Source of the DNA: CAVXNB01 sp963763085
Lineage (GTDB): Bacteria; Actinomycetota; Acidimicrobiia; Acidimicrobiales; Bog-793
NCBI GenBank assembly: GCA_963763085.1
Contig: CAVXNB010000003.1
Span: 620,001-684,000, forward strand
Reading direction: 5' to 3'
Length of the DNA stretch: 64,000 nt
Position numbers and translations under genes: made by a program. Below the pieces are notes generated by a model that saw only the letters and a program-made list of their open reading frames with translations, ran no database searches and was not told where the DNA came from. Of this stretch, positions 17,759 through 26,375 are shown in pieces. The first letter of the stretch is position 1. Every line of letters starts with the position of its first letter.

Positions 17759-19699
17759 TCAGACCGGGAAGGCGAGCTGATCCACGAACCGGTCGTTGAA
17801 GTCACTGCGATCGGAGAGCTCGACATACTCCACCTCCTCGAGCAACGCCATGGCGCCTGCGCGCTCGCGCAGGCTGAGGAGGGCCATCTTGGCCCCTTCC
17901 CCTGCGACGTTGCCGGCGCTGACGACTCGCAACACCGGCAGCTTGGGCACGAGACCGAGCCGGATCGCACTCGCCGGCGAGAGGTAGCTCCCGAAGGACC
18001 CTGCGAGCAGCACCTGCTGGAGATCCTCCTCCTTGAGCCCGGCCTCTTCGAGGAGGATGCGCCAGCCGGTCGCGATCGCGGCCTTCGCGAACTGGAGCTC
18101 GCGGACGTCGCGCTGCGACAGGTAGATCGAGTGCGCGACGTCGCCGGCCTCGCCGAGCCAGTGAAGGACGAACACTCGCTCTTTTCCGAGTTGGGTGAGC
18201 CTCGCGCCGATGCCGGGCGCGAGCTCTGCCGCCTCCTCGTCGGGCACGAACCTCCCCGACGAGTCGACAAGCTTCAGCTGCACGAGCTCCGCGACGGCGT
18301 CGACGAGACCAGACCCGCACAGTCCCTGCGGCTCGACGTCCCCGATCACTCCGAGCTCGAGCGCGTCGCGGCTCATCTTCACGACCTCGATCGCGCCCGG
18401 CGCCGCCCGCATGCCGCACCGGATGGCGGCGCCCTCGAACGCCGGGCCTGCCGGGGCGGCGGTGGCGAGGAGCCGGTCGCTGTTGCCGAGCACGAGCTCG
18501 CAGTTCGTGCCGATGTCCAGGAACAGCCTCATCCGCGAGTCGCGGTCCATTCCCGATGCCAGGAGCCCGGCGACGATGTCGCCGCCGACGTAAGCGCCGA
18601 AGGCCGGGAAGATCACGGCACGGGCACGGGCGTGGACCCGGACTCCCACGTCCGACGCCAGGATCTCGGGGAACAGCCGCGTCGACATGATGAAGGGCGC
18701 CACCCCGAGCGCCTCGGGATCGATGCCGAGCGCGACGTGGGTCATGGTGGCATTGCCGGCGATCGCGACCTCGTAGACCTCTGAAGGGGCGACCCCGCCC
18801 TCCTCGCAGACGGCCTGTGCCAGCTCGTCGAGCGCCTCGTGCGCGAGCCCGGTGAGCCGTTCGAGAGCCCGGTCGTCCATCATGATCGCGCTGATGCGTG
18901 TGATCACGTCGGCGCCGAACGGCTGCTGGGGGTTGAGCATCGACTGCACTGCGACCGGGGTCCCGGTCGACAGGTCGAGCAACGTCGCGACGACGGTGGT
19001 CGTGCCGAGGTCGAACGCGATGCCGAAGACGCGGGCGCTCGTGTCGCCCGGCTCGACATCGATCAGCACGTCGTCGACGACGACCGCGGTCACCTTGTAA
19101 TCGCTCGCGCGGAGCACGCGTCCGAGGGAGCGGAGCACGTGCAGATCCGGTCGCAGCTCCAGGTCGTCGAGGCTCGCGAATACACGCTCGAGATCGGTCG
19201 TCTGGTCCGAGAGCGTCGGCTCGGCCAGCTCGACATAGCGCTTCTGGACCGCAGGGCGGAGAATCACCTTTCGCCCGACCCCGACGGTGGCCGCCTTCGG
19301 GCGAGTGACGAGCGGGGGCACCTCCACTCGCAGGTCGGTCGAGACCTGGACGCGGCACGCGAGCCGCCAGCCGCCGCGGAGCTCGTCGGTCGAGAAGGCG
19401 CGCGTGTCGAGCGACGTGATCGGCGCGCTTCCGTCGAGCACCTTGACCTTGCACTTGCGGCACGTGCCGTGGCCCCCGCACGTGGAGTCGATCGCAATGC
19501 CGTTCCAGCTGGCCGCGTCGAAGAGCATCACGCCCGGCGGAACTCGGACCTTGCGGGCGGCCGGCTCGAACAGCAGGTCGAATCGACCCCGGCCGTCATG
19601 GGCCGGATCGCCGCCGACGGCCACGGTGCCAGCTGTGCCGTCCGTGCCCGCCGCGTCGCCACCGTCACGGGCCGCCTCGGCAGCCCGAAGGCTCGTCAT
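17759..19699 (-). CDS. Reductive activator of corrinoid methyltransferases (RACo-type, DUF4445, ASKHA)
   Basis: 646-residue iron-sulfur ATPase that restores oxidised Co(II) corrinoid protein to active Co(I). A plant-type 2Fe-2S ferredoxin domain has ligands Cys74, Cys80, Cys83 and Cys115 (DSTCGGHGTCRKC and LACR). It is followed by a linker and a DUF4445 actin/hexokinase-fold ATPase domain with FGIAFDLGTTTVVATLLDL (phosphate 1 loop) and LDIGTNCEL. The start overlaps the pterin methyltransferase stop (ATGA). The first 40 residues are Gly/Ala/Asp-rich and look unstructured; a later start cannot be excluded. Position in the operon fits activation of the corrinoid protein at 20583..21251. Confidence 0.93.
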   Translation of the reverse strand: MTSLRAAEAARDGGDAAGTDGTAGTVAVGGDPAHDGRGRFDLLFEPAARKVRVPPGVMLFDAASWNGIAIDSTCGGHGTCRKCKVKVLDGSAPITSLDTRAFSTDELRGGWRLACRVQVSTDLRVEVPPLVTRPKAATVGVGRKVILRPAVQKRYVELAEPTLSDQTTDLERVFASLDDLELRPDLHVLRSLGRVLRASDYKVTAVVVDDVLIDVEPGDTSARVFGIAFDLGTTTVVATLLDLSTGTPVAVQSMLNPQQPFGADVITRISAIMMDDRALERLTGLAHEALDELAQAVCEEGGVAPSEVYEVAIAGNATMTHVALGIDPEALGVAPFIMSTRLFPEILASDVGVRVHARARAVIFPAFGAYVGGDIVAGLLASGMDRDSRMRLFLDIGTNCELVLGNSDRLLATAAPAGPAFEGAAIRCGMRAAPGAIEVVKMSRDALELGVIGDVEPQGLCGSGLVDAVAELVQLKLVDSSGRFVPDEEAAELAPGIGARLTQLGKERVFVLHWLGEAGDVAHSIYLSQRDVRELQFAKAAIATGWRILLEEAGLKEEDLQQVLLAGSFGSYLSPASAIRLGLVPKLPVLRVVSAGNVAGEGAKMALLSLRERAGAMALLEEVEYVELSDRSDFNDRFVDQLAFPV

Positions 19700-20559
19700 G
19701 AGCCCCCGGATGCCTGCAGTGACCGGTGCGCTGCGATCCAGGACGCGCCCCAGGGGTCCCGATCGAGCAGGAGGTCGGATGCCTTGATCGCCCGCACGAG
19801 ATCCGGTGTGCGTGCGTCCATGATGGCGCTCGTAAGGCCGGCCTTCATCGCCATCGAGAGAAACGTCGCGCCGATGGTCGTGCGATCGGGCATCCCGAAC
19901 GACACGTTCGAGGCGCCGAGCGTCATGTTCACCCCGAGCTCGTCGTGGATGAGCGAGATCGTCTCCAAGGTCTTCACGACAAGCGACGTGTCGGCGCCAA
20001 TGGGCATGGCAAGCGGGTCGAGCAGGATGTCCTCGACGGCGATGCCGTACTCGCTCGTCGCGACGTCCACGACCTTCCGAGCGAGCTCGAGGCGCCGCTC
20101 GGGCTGCTCGGGGATCTCGAATTCGTCGTTCGGCAACGCGATGACGGCGGCGCCGTAGCGCTTCACCAACGGCAGGATCGCTTCGAGCCGCTCGTCCTCC
20201 GCTGTCACCGAGTTGACGAGTGCTTTGCCCTCGTAAGTCGCCAGCCCGGCGTCGAGCGCCTCGATCACCGACGAGTCGATGCAGAGCGGCAGGTCGGTGA
20301 CGCTCTGGATCAGCTTCACCGCTTGGATCATCAGATCGACCTCGTCGGCGAGCGGAGCCCCCATGTTGACGTCGAGCACCATGGCGCCACCGGCCACCTG
20401 CTGCGCGACGTCGATCTCGATACGCGACAGGTCACCGGCGCGCAACTGATCCTGGAAGATCTTGCGGCCGGTCGGGTTGATGCGTTCGCCGATGATGCAG
20501 AACGGCTGGTCGTGACCGACCACGACCTCCTTGGAGGCTGAGCGGAGGATCGTGTGCAT
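19696..20559 (-). CDS. Methyltetrahydrofolate:corrinoid methyltransferase (pterin-binding, MtgA/AcsE-like)
   Basis: 287-residue pterin-binding TIM-barrel protein. Key segments: CIIGERINPTGRK (strand 1), MVLDVNMGAPLADE, LPLCIDSSVIEALDAGL, KALVNSVTAED, DILLDPLAMPIGAD and the late MTLGASNVSFGMPDR, all characteristic of methyl-THF:corrinoid methyltransferases such as MtgA, AcsE and MtvA. It should move the methyl group from the methylated corrinoid protein to THF. The frame is open to 21387 but that part overlaps other genes; ATG at 20559 gives the normal N-terminus and sits 23 bases after the corrinoid protein gene. Only pterin-binding type; no MetH cap domains. Confidence 0.93.
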   Translation of the reverse strand: MHTILRSASKEVVVGHDQPFCIIGERINPTGRKIFQDQLRAGDLSRIEIDVAQQVAGGAMVLDVNMGAPLADEVDLMIQAVKLIQSVTDLPLCIDSSVIEALDAGLATYEGKALVNSVTAEDERLEAILPLVKRYGAAVIALPNDEFEIPEQPERRLELARKVVDVATSEYGIAVEDILLDPLAMPIGADTSLVVKTLETISLIHDELGVNMTLGASNVSFGMPDRTTIGATFLSMAMKAGLTSAIMDARTPDLVRAIKASDLLLDRDPWGASWIAAHRSLQASGGS

Positions 20560-20582
20560 GGCGCTTTGTCCTGGCTCTCCTG

Positions 20583-21251
20583 CTAGGCCGATGCCACGGC
20601 GGCACGCCGGCGGGCGAGCAGGTCCTTGGCCCGGCTGACCGCCGCCGAGGCGTCCGAGGCGTACCCGTCCGCGCCGACGGCGTCGGCGTACTCCTGGGTG
20701 ACCGGAGCGCCTCCGACCATGACGATGACCTGATCCCGGAGGCCTGCCTTCTCGAGGGCGTTGATGTTCGCCTTGAACATCGGCATCGTCGTCGTGAGGA
20801 ACGCCGAGAACCCGAGGATGTCCGGCTTGTGCTCGCGCACGGCTTCCAGGAATCGCTCGGGGGCGACCTGAACGCCCAGATCGATGACGTGGAATCCCGC
20901 GCCCTCGAGCATGATGTTCACGAGATTCTTGCCGATGTCGTGCACGTCGCCCTTGACGGTGCCCATGACGAACGTGCCGACCGGCTCGACGCCTGTCTCG
21001 GCGAGAAGAGGGCGGAGCACTTCGAGCGCGCCGGCCATCGCCCGCCCGGCGATGAGCATCTCGGGCACGAAGAAGTCGCCCCGCTCGAAGCGCGCTCCGA
21101 CCTCTTCCAACGAGGGGATGAGCGAGTCGAACAGCAACGTCTCGGGGTTGAGGCCCATCTCGAGCCCGGCGTTCGTGAGCTCGAGCACGGCGGGGGCGTT
21201 GCCCACGAGCGTGGCGTCGTACATCTCTTTGAGCAGCTCTTCCTGGTTCAC
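20583..21251 (-). CDS. Methyltransferase corrinoid protein (B12-binding, MtgC/MttC-like)
   Basis: 222-residue corrinoid carrier. An N-terminal four-helix cap (EELLKEMYDATLVGNAPAVL to about 85) is followed by the cobalamin-binding Rossmann domain with GDVHDIGKNL, where His104 is the lower cobalt ligand, then GFSAFLTTTM and MVGGAPVT. It shuttles the methyl group between the MttB-type substrate methyltransferase (22127..23567) and the pterin methyltransferase (19696..20559). The GTG start at 21251 overlaps the IclR stop (GTGA); the upstream open frame to 21317 lies in the IclR gene and is not used. Confidence 0.95.
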   Translation of the reverse strand: MNQEELLKEMYDATLVGNAPAVLELTNAGLEMGLNPETLLFDSLIPSLEEVGARFERGDFFVPEMLIAGRAMAGALEVLRPLLAETGVEPVGTFVMGTVKGDVHDIGKNLVNIMLEGAGFHVIDLGVQVAPERFLEAVREHKPDILGFSAFLTTTMPMFKANINALEKAGLRDQVIVMVGGAPVTQEYADAVGADGYASDASAAVSRAKDLLARRRAAVASA

Positions 21252-22015
21252 GCTGCACCTTCCTTGTGTGGCCGGTAGCCGAGCACCGCGGACAGGGCGT
21301 TGGCCTCGGCCATGCACTGGGCGGCGACGTCGGCCAACCGGGAGGGGCTGAATCGAGTCGAGGGGCCGGAGACCGAGATCGCGGCAACGGCCGCGGCCCC
21401 GTTCCGGTACACCGGTGCTGCGACGGCGACGAGGCCAGGCTCGAGCTCCTCGTCGGTGACGGCGAAGCCTCGCCGGCGGACCTCCGACAGCTCCGAGTTG
21501 AGCTGGGAACGACGAGTGATCGTCTTCGGCGTCAGCCGTGCCAGGCGCCCGGCCGGGAGCGTGGCGGCCCCCGAGGCGAGAAGCACCTTGCCGAGCGCTG
21601 TGCAGTGAAGCGGCACCGAGCGCCCGAGCCAGTTCGTGCCTCCCAGCACGTAGTGCGTGTCCACTTGAGCGATCTGCTCGACCATCCCCCGGTGCACGAC
21701 GCCGAGGTTGATCGTCTCGCGCGTGACCTCGCCGAGTCGCTCGAGATACGGGCGCGCGACGCCGACAAGGTCGGTCTCGGCGTTGCCGCGCAACGCGTAG
21801 CGGACGAACGCGTCCCCGGGCCTGAACGCGCCGCTCGACTCGCGCCGGATCAGCCCGTTGCGCTCGAGCGCGAGCAGTATGCGCGACGTCGTGCTCCTCG
21901 CGAGCCCGGTGGAGGTCGCCAGCTCCGTGAACGTGACGGAGTCCGTCGCGTCCACGACCTGGCGGAGGAGGGTTGCGGCTCGGTCGATCGACTGCGAGCC
22001 GGTCGGTCTTGTCAT
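21248..22015 (-). CDS. IclR family transcriptional regulator
   Basis: Regulator of 255 residues from ATG 22015. Winged helix-turn-helix at the N-terminus (SIDRAATLLRQV, FTELATSTGLARSTTSRILL) and a GAF-like effector domain (THYVLGGTNWLGRSVPLHCTALGKVLLAS, typical IclR signature). The frame can be extended to a TTG at 22051, but the ATG starts a conventional IclR N-terminus. It is the first gene of the corrinoid methyl-transfer operon and divergent from the MttB-family gene, so it probably governs both. Its effector may be the quaternary amine or a demethylation product; this is inference. Confidence 0.93.
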   Translation of the reverse strand: MTRPTGSQSIDRAATLLRQVVDATDSVTFTELATSTGLARSTTSRILLALERNGLIRRESSGAFRPGDAFVRYALRGNAETDLVGVARPYLERLGEVTRETINLGVVHRGMVEQIAQVDTHYVLGGTNWLGRSVPLHCTALGKVLLASGAATLPAGRLARLTPKTITRRSQLNSELSEVRRRGFAVTDEELEPGLVAVAAPVYRNGAAAVAAISVSGPSTRFSPSRLADVAAQCMAEANALSAVLGYRPHKEGAA

Positions 22016-22030
22016 GGCGCTCACTTGCAC

Positions 22031-22062
22031 TTGTTCCACGTTACGAGACAAAGTTCTACTAT
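22031..22062. promoter_or_regulatory. Divergent control region of the corrinoid methyltransferase genes
   Basis: Only about 110 bases separate the IclR and MttB-family starts. Bases 22031..22051 form a weak dyad with outer arms TTGT and ACAA, and TACTAT at 22057..22062 fits a TANNNT -10 box reading toward the MttB-family gene. The symmetry is imperfect, so an IclR operator here is only a suggestion. Confidence 0.25.
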
Positions 22063-22126
22063 GTGAGTGTAGGGTTCACGCCCAGGAGCGTCAAGCGAGC
22101 GGTAATCCGCGTGGAACGAGGTGGCG

Positions 22127-23567
22127 ATGTTCGTCAACAAAATGGCCCGGTACGAGCTTCTCTCCCCCGAAGCGGTCGAGATCCTCGACCGTGGCTGGCG
22201 TCGAATCGTCTCGGAGATCGGCATCCAGTTCGTGAAACCCGAGGCCGTCGAACTGTTCCGCCAGGCCGGCCAGACCGTCGACGAACAGACGGTCAAGCTC
22301 GATCCCGATTTCGTGCTCGAACAGGTGGCCAAGGCGCCACGCGAGTTCGACGTGCAAGCGCGCAACCCCGCCAACACGGTGCACATCGGCGGTGACCACA
22401 TGGTCTTCAGCGGGGTATACGGTCCGCCGTTCGTGAGGGAGGCGGACGTCCGTCGCGACGCCACCATGACCGACTTCCGCAAGTTCTCGATGCTGGCCCA
22501 GAGCTTCCCGGAGCTCGACTCGGCCGGAGGCGTCATCTGCGAGCCCAACGATGCGCCGCTCGACTCCCGGCACCTCGACATGATCTTCGCTCTACAGACC
22601 CTCACCGACAAGATCTACATGGGCAACGTCGTCTCGGGTCCGAACGCCGTCGACACCATCAAGATGACCGAGATCCTCTTCGGCGGCCGTGAGACCATCG
22701 AGCAGACGCCGGCGACGATCTCGCTCATCAATTGCAATTCGCCGCTGCGGTGGGACGATCGCATGCTCGACGCCCAGTTCGAATACAACCTTGCCAACCA
22801 GCCGGTCGTGCTCACGCCGTTCCTCTTGATGGGGGCGATGTCACCCGGTGACTATCCCGGCCGCGCTGGTCCAGCAATTGGCCGAGGCGCTGTCAGGAAT
22901 TGCGCTCGCGCAGCTCATCCGCCCGGGATGCCCGGTCATCTTCGGGTCGTTCCTGTCGAACATCGACATGCAGTCGGGCTCGCCGTGCTTCGGAACACCC
23001 GAATCCGCGATCGGCCTGCTCTGCACGGGGCAGCTTGCCAGGCACTTCGGCCTGCCGTTTCGAACCGGGGGCGGCCTGACCTCGAGCCAGACACCGGACG
23101 CCCAGGCCGCCTACGAGGCGCTCATGACAATGCTGCCGACCTTCCTCGCCGGGACGAATTGGGTCATGCATTCCGCCGGTTGGCTCGAGGGCGGCCTCGT
23201 GAGCTGCTACGAGAAGTTCATCATCGACATCGAGCTGCTGAGGATGCTGCGGGTCGAGTTCACGCCGCTCGAGATCGACGAGGCCGCGCTGGCCTTCGAC
23301 GCTCATCTCGAGGTCGGCCATGGCGGTCATTTCCTCGGCGCGGAGCACACGATGACCCGCTTCCGTGATTGTTTCTACCGCCCGATCCTGTCGTCCTCGA
23401 TGAACTTCGAGCGCTGGTCCCGCCAGGGAGCGCTCGACGCCGCCGCGCGGGCGTCCGCGATCTATCAGAAGACACTCGACGAATACGAGCAGCCGCCACT
23501 CGACGACGCCATCCGCGAAGAGCTCGAGGACTACGTCAACCGCAGGCGCGCCGAGCTCGGGGACTGA
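22127..23567 (+). CDS. Trimethylamine methyltransferase (MttB/MtgB) family protein, non-pyrrolysine (frameshifted)
   Basis: Substrate-specific methyltransferase of the MttB superfamily, about 479 residues once corrected. It transfers a methyl group from a quaternary or tertiary amine to the corrinoid protein. Diagnostic segments: LLSPEAVEILDRGWRRIVSE at the N-terminus, INCNSPLRWDDRMLDAQ, and PCFGTPESAIGLLCTGQLAR. No in-frame TAG occurs, so it belongs to the non-pyrrolysine branch that includes glycine-betaine (MtgB) and other betaine demethylases. One extra G at 22847..22848 shifts the frame after LLMGAMSP; removal gives VTIPAALVQQLAEA, as expected. ATG 22127 has AGG spacing better than GTG 22121. 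It is divergent from the IclR-led operon that encodes its partners. Confidence 0.9.
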
Positions 23568-23585
23568 CTGAAGCGCCGGCGGTGC

Positions 23586-24692
23586 TCAGCCGACCCGGTA
23601 GCGGGCCAGCGCGTCCTCGTCCAGGACGATGCCCAGGCCGGGCCTGGCCGGCACCACGAGATCCCCGGCGGCGTCCACCTCGAGTCGCTCGCCGAGCATG
23701 AAGTCCCGCCGCTCAGGGACCCACGAGGGGGGATCGAAGGGATACTCGAGATACGGGCCGCCCCCGACGCCGGCCGCGAGATGGAGGTTCACCAGCAGCC
23801 CGATCCCGTTCGACCACGTGTGCGGGGAGAACCACCTCGACTTCGCCAGGACGAGCTCGGCGAAGGTCCTGGCGCGCGAAATCCCCACCGACAGCACCGC
23901 GTCGGGTTGGTAGACGTCGAGCGCGTCCGCCTCGAGCAGTGCCAACAGCTCGGGAAAGCTCCGCACCATCTCGCCGCCGGCGACGCGTACCGGGCCGTCG
24001 GCGCGGAGCCCGGCAAGCCCCTTCAGATCGGATCCCTCCAGCGGCTCCTCGAGCCAGAACAGGTCGAGCTCGGCCAGCTGGGCCGCGATGTGCCGCGCGG
24101 CGCGGGGGTCGAGAGCCGGGCGCGTGTCGCCGGCCATGCGCCAACCCTGGTTGAGATCGACCATCAGCGTCATAGCCGGCAGCGCCTCGCGCACGGCCCT
24201 GACCGCCGCCAACCCGGTGTCGAGGTTCTCCGGGTCGATCCGCAGCTTCATGGCCCGCAGTCCCATGGCCGCGAATTCGTGCGCGACCTCAACCCGGCGC
24301 GCCGGCTCGACCAGTGCTCCCGTCGAACCGTAGGCCGGCAACCGGTCGGTCACGCCACCGAGGAGGCGCGCCACGGGCACGCCGTAGACCTGGCCGGCGA
24401 TGTCCCAGAGGGCCGCTTCGAGTGGCCACGGCCGAGGGCCGTGGAACGCGATGGTCTCGAGAGCCCGCACGTGGCGGCCGATGGCGAGCGGGTCCTCACC
24501 GATGAACAGTTCGGCATACGGCTCGAAACCGTCCATCGTGTCGCCCGACCCGACGCCGCGCAGGCCCTCGTCGGTGTCCACGAACACGAGCGTCGCCGCA
24601 TAGCGCCGTCGGGGGACGGGATCCCAAGCAGCGGGGAAGGGCGGATCGAGCGGTAGCTCGAGGCGGACGAGCTCGATCCGGCTGATCTTCAC
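23586..24692 (-). CDS. Mandelate racemase/muconate lactonizing enzyme (enolase superfamily)
   Basis: 368-residue enolase-superfamily enzyme with N-terminal capping domain and TIM barrel. Metal ligands Asp179 (VDLNQG), Glu215 (WLEEPL) and Glu241 (VAGGEM), Lys149 in MKLRI, and the Asp264/His291 pair (YQPDAVLSVG, FSPHTWSNG) point to the mandelate-racemase subgroup. It would abstract an alpha-proton from a carboxylate for racemisation or dehydration. Its start overlaps the Fae stop (ATGA), making it the last gene of an operon that starts at 28872. Enolase-superfamily betaine epimerases exist (HpbD), so a betaine substrate is possible, but HpbD uses a Lys pair rather than this His-Asp dyad. Acid-sugar dehydratase is the main alternative. 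Confidence 0.87.
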   Translation of the reverse strand: MKISRIELVRLELPLDPPFPAAWDPVPRRRYAATLVFVDTDEGLRGVGSGDTMDGFEPYAELFIGEDPLAIGRHVRALETIAFHGPRPWPLEAALWDIAGQVYGVPVARLLGGVTDRLPAYGSTGALVEPARRVEVAHEFAAMGLRAMKLRIDPENLDTGLAAVRAVREALPAMTLMVDLNQGWRMAGDTRPALDPRAARHIAAQLAELDLFWLEEPLEGSDLKGLAGLRADGPVRVAGGEMVRSFPELLALLEADALDVYQPDAVLSVGISRARTFAELVLAKSRWFSPHTWSNGIGLLVNLHLAAGVGGGPYLEYPFDPPSWVPERRDFMLGERLEVDAAGDLVVPARPGLGIVLDEDALARYRVG

Positions 24693-25183
24693 GGGGTGCG
24701 GTAGAAGGGGTTCCAGGGGTCCTTGCCGGCGAGCAGGAACTCCTCAACCGTGGGGAATCCCGCCTTGCCGTTCCGCAGCGACTGGAACATCGCCTCGGTG
24801 TTGTTGGCGTAAACGGCCTCGGCGTCGTCGGCCTCCGGATTCACCCAGACCGCCGCGATGAGGACCAGATCGCCACAGTCCGAAGCATCTATGGTCCCGT
24901 CCTCGAGGGCGAGGGCGACACCGGTCGCAACACCCGCCTGGGCCGGGCCCCAGGTGAGGTCGCCGTGCGACGGGCTCGAGATCGCAGCCTTGTTCACGAA
25001 CAGCGTGGGCGGAGTGACCGCGACCCCCGGTCGCCCGATCGCCACGAAACGGGCATAGCCGGCGCTCGGGCTCGCGAGCGAGCTCGCCCACGCCGCTCCG
25101 ACGGGCCCCTGGCGTTCGCCGAGGACCGTGTTGATGTGGGCCGCGTTCCTGCCGGGTCCGATGAACGACTCACCGATCTGCAA
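24689..25183 (-). CDS. Formaldehyde-activating enzyme (Fae) homologue
   Basis: 164-residue homologue of Fae, which condenses formaldehyde with tetrahydromethanopterin to methylene-H4MPT. Conserved segments are IGESFIGPGRNAAHINTVLG with the catalytic-type His16, PTLFVNKAAI, GPAQAGVATGVALALEDG and VLIAAVWVNPEADD. A TTG start at 25183 is chosen because GGGAGGAG lies 7 bases upstream and the resulting N-terminus equals known Fae proteins; GTG 25216 is less likely. The start overlaps the alcohol dehydrogenase end by 14 bases. No other H4MPT gene is visible, so it may serve as formaldehyde carrier, another aldehyde condensation enzyme, or work with folate. Confidence 0.85.
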   Translation of the reverse strand: MQIGESFIGPGRNAAHINTVLGERQGPVGAAWASSLASPSAGYARFVAIGRPGVAVTPPTLFVNKAAISSPSHGDLTWGPAQAGVATGVALALEDGTIDASDCGDLVLIAAVWVNPEADDAEAVYANNTEAMFQSLRNGKAGFPTVEEFLLAGKDPWNPFYRTP

Positions 25184-26306
25184 GGCCGTTCTCCTCCCAG
25201 GGCCGGAGGACGCCACGAGCGACCTCGCCGCTGTTCATGTCCGCGAACGCCTTGTTGACGTCCTCGAGCCGGTACCGGCGGGTGACGAGCCGGTCGAGTG
25301 GCAAGCGACCCTCGGCGTGGAGCCGCAGGATCATGGGCATGTCGATCGCAGGGCGGGACGAGCCGTAGAGGGTTCCGGTGACCACCTTCTCGGAACGGAC
25401 GAGCTCTGGCCCCGGAAGCGTCACCGTCGCCTCTAGCGGCGGTATCCCGACGGTGACGATCATCCCGCCGGGTCTCGTCGCCGCGAACGCCAGCTCGGTC
25501 AGCCTCGTCAACCCGGCCGCCTCGAAGGCGTAGTCCAATCCCCCACCGGAGTGCTCCAGCAGTGCCTCGAGCAGATCTGGGTCGCGCCCGTCGAGCGCCA
25601 CGGTCGCGCCGAGCTCGATCGCCAGCGCCCTTTTGCTCTCGACGGGCTCGACGCTGATGATCGTCTCTGCGCCGGCGAGGCGAGCGCCCATGACGGCGGA
25701 GAGGCCGACACCGCCCGCCCCGAAGACGGCCACGCTCGACCCCGGAGTCACCTTCGCCCGGTTGACGACGGCTCCGATACCGGTCATCACGGCGCATCCG
25801 ACGAGCGCGGCGACCTCGAGATCGGCGCCTGGCGGAAGCACGATGCAGGAACGGGCCGAGACGACCGCGTCCCGGGCGAACGTGGACAGGTACGAGTAGT
25901 GGTGAACCGGCTGCCCGTCGCGGGACAGGCGCATTCCGCCGCCGGGAAGCGATCCGCTCATCTCCGACAGCGCAACCTCGCAGAGCGAGAGGCGGCCCTC
26001 GAGGCACCGGCGACAGCGACCACAGTTGGGCAGCCACGACAGCACGACCTGATCGCCGACCGAGAGGGTCGTCACCTCCGCGCCGAGCTCTTCGACGACG
26101 CCGGCGCCTTCGTGGCCGAGAACCGCTGGAAGAGGGGTCGGCGACGATCCGCTCACCGCGTTCCAGTCGCTGTGGCACACACCACTCGCCTCGATCCGGA
26201 CGCGGACCTCTCCCTTCCCCGGAGGCGCCAATTCGAGGTCTCCGACCTCGAGCGCGCCTCCGATCTCGTCGAGCACCGCCGCTCTGGTGATCATCGCGGC
26301 CGTCAT
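25170..26306 (-). CDS. Zinc-dependent alcohol dehydrogenase
   Basis: Medium-chain zinc alcohol dehydrogenase, 378 residues. Catalytic-zinc ligands Cys44 (SGVCHSD) and His65-Glu66 (GHEG), structural-zinc cysteines 95, 98, 101 and 109 (CGRCRRC...C), and the NAD motif FGAGGVGLSAV are present. The size and motifs match the class III/formaldehyde dehydrogenase-like branch, but the sequence is clearly different from the mycothiol-dependent enzyme at 54770..55861. Placed between a lyase-fold gene and Fae, it could oxidise an alcohol or thiol-formaldehyde adduct. ATG 26306 is used; ATG 26294 is an alternative. Confidence 0.9.
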   Translation of the reverse strand: MTAAMITRAAVLDEIGGALEVGDLELAPPGKGEVRVRIEASGVCHSDWNAVSGSSPTPLPAVLGHEGAGVVEELGAEVTTLSVGDQVVLSWLPNCGRCRRCLEGRLSLCEVALSEMSGSLPGGGMRLSRDGQPVHHYSYLSTFARDAVVSARSCIVLPPGADLEVAALVGCAVMTGIGAVVNRAKVTPGSSVAVFGAGGVGLSAVMGARLAGAETIISVEPVESKRALAIELGATVALDGRDPDLLEALLEHSGGGLDYAFEAAGLTRLTELAFAATRPGGMIVTVGIPPLEATVTLPGPELVRSEKVVTGTLYGSSRPAIDMPMILRLHAEGRLPLDRLVTRRYRLEDVNKAFADMNSGEVARGVLRPWEENGLADR

Positions 26307-26375
26307 GGCGTGGGCCCCACAGCGAGCGGCTCGAGCCCGGCTCTCGCATCGACTCGTCTGATCACGTCGCAGATC

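Noticed and set aside
22840..22860. Programmed ribosomal frameshift in the MttB-like gene
   Set aside because: No slippery heptamer or following structure is evident, and six other unrelated genes show the same kind of single-base error.
22127..23567. Pyrrolysine (in-frame UAG) in the MttB-family gene
   Set aside because: No in-frame TAG exists in the corrected frame; the break is a one-base shift in a conserved segment.
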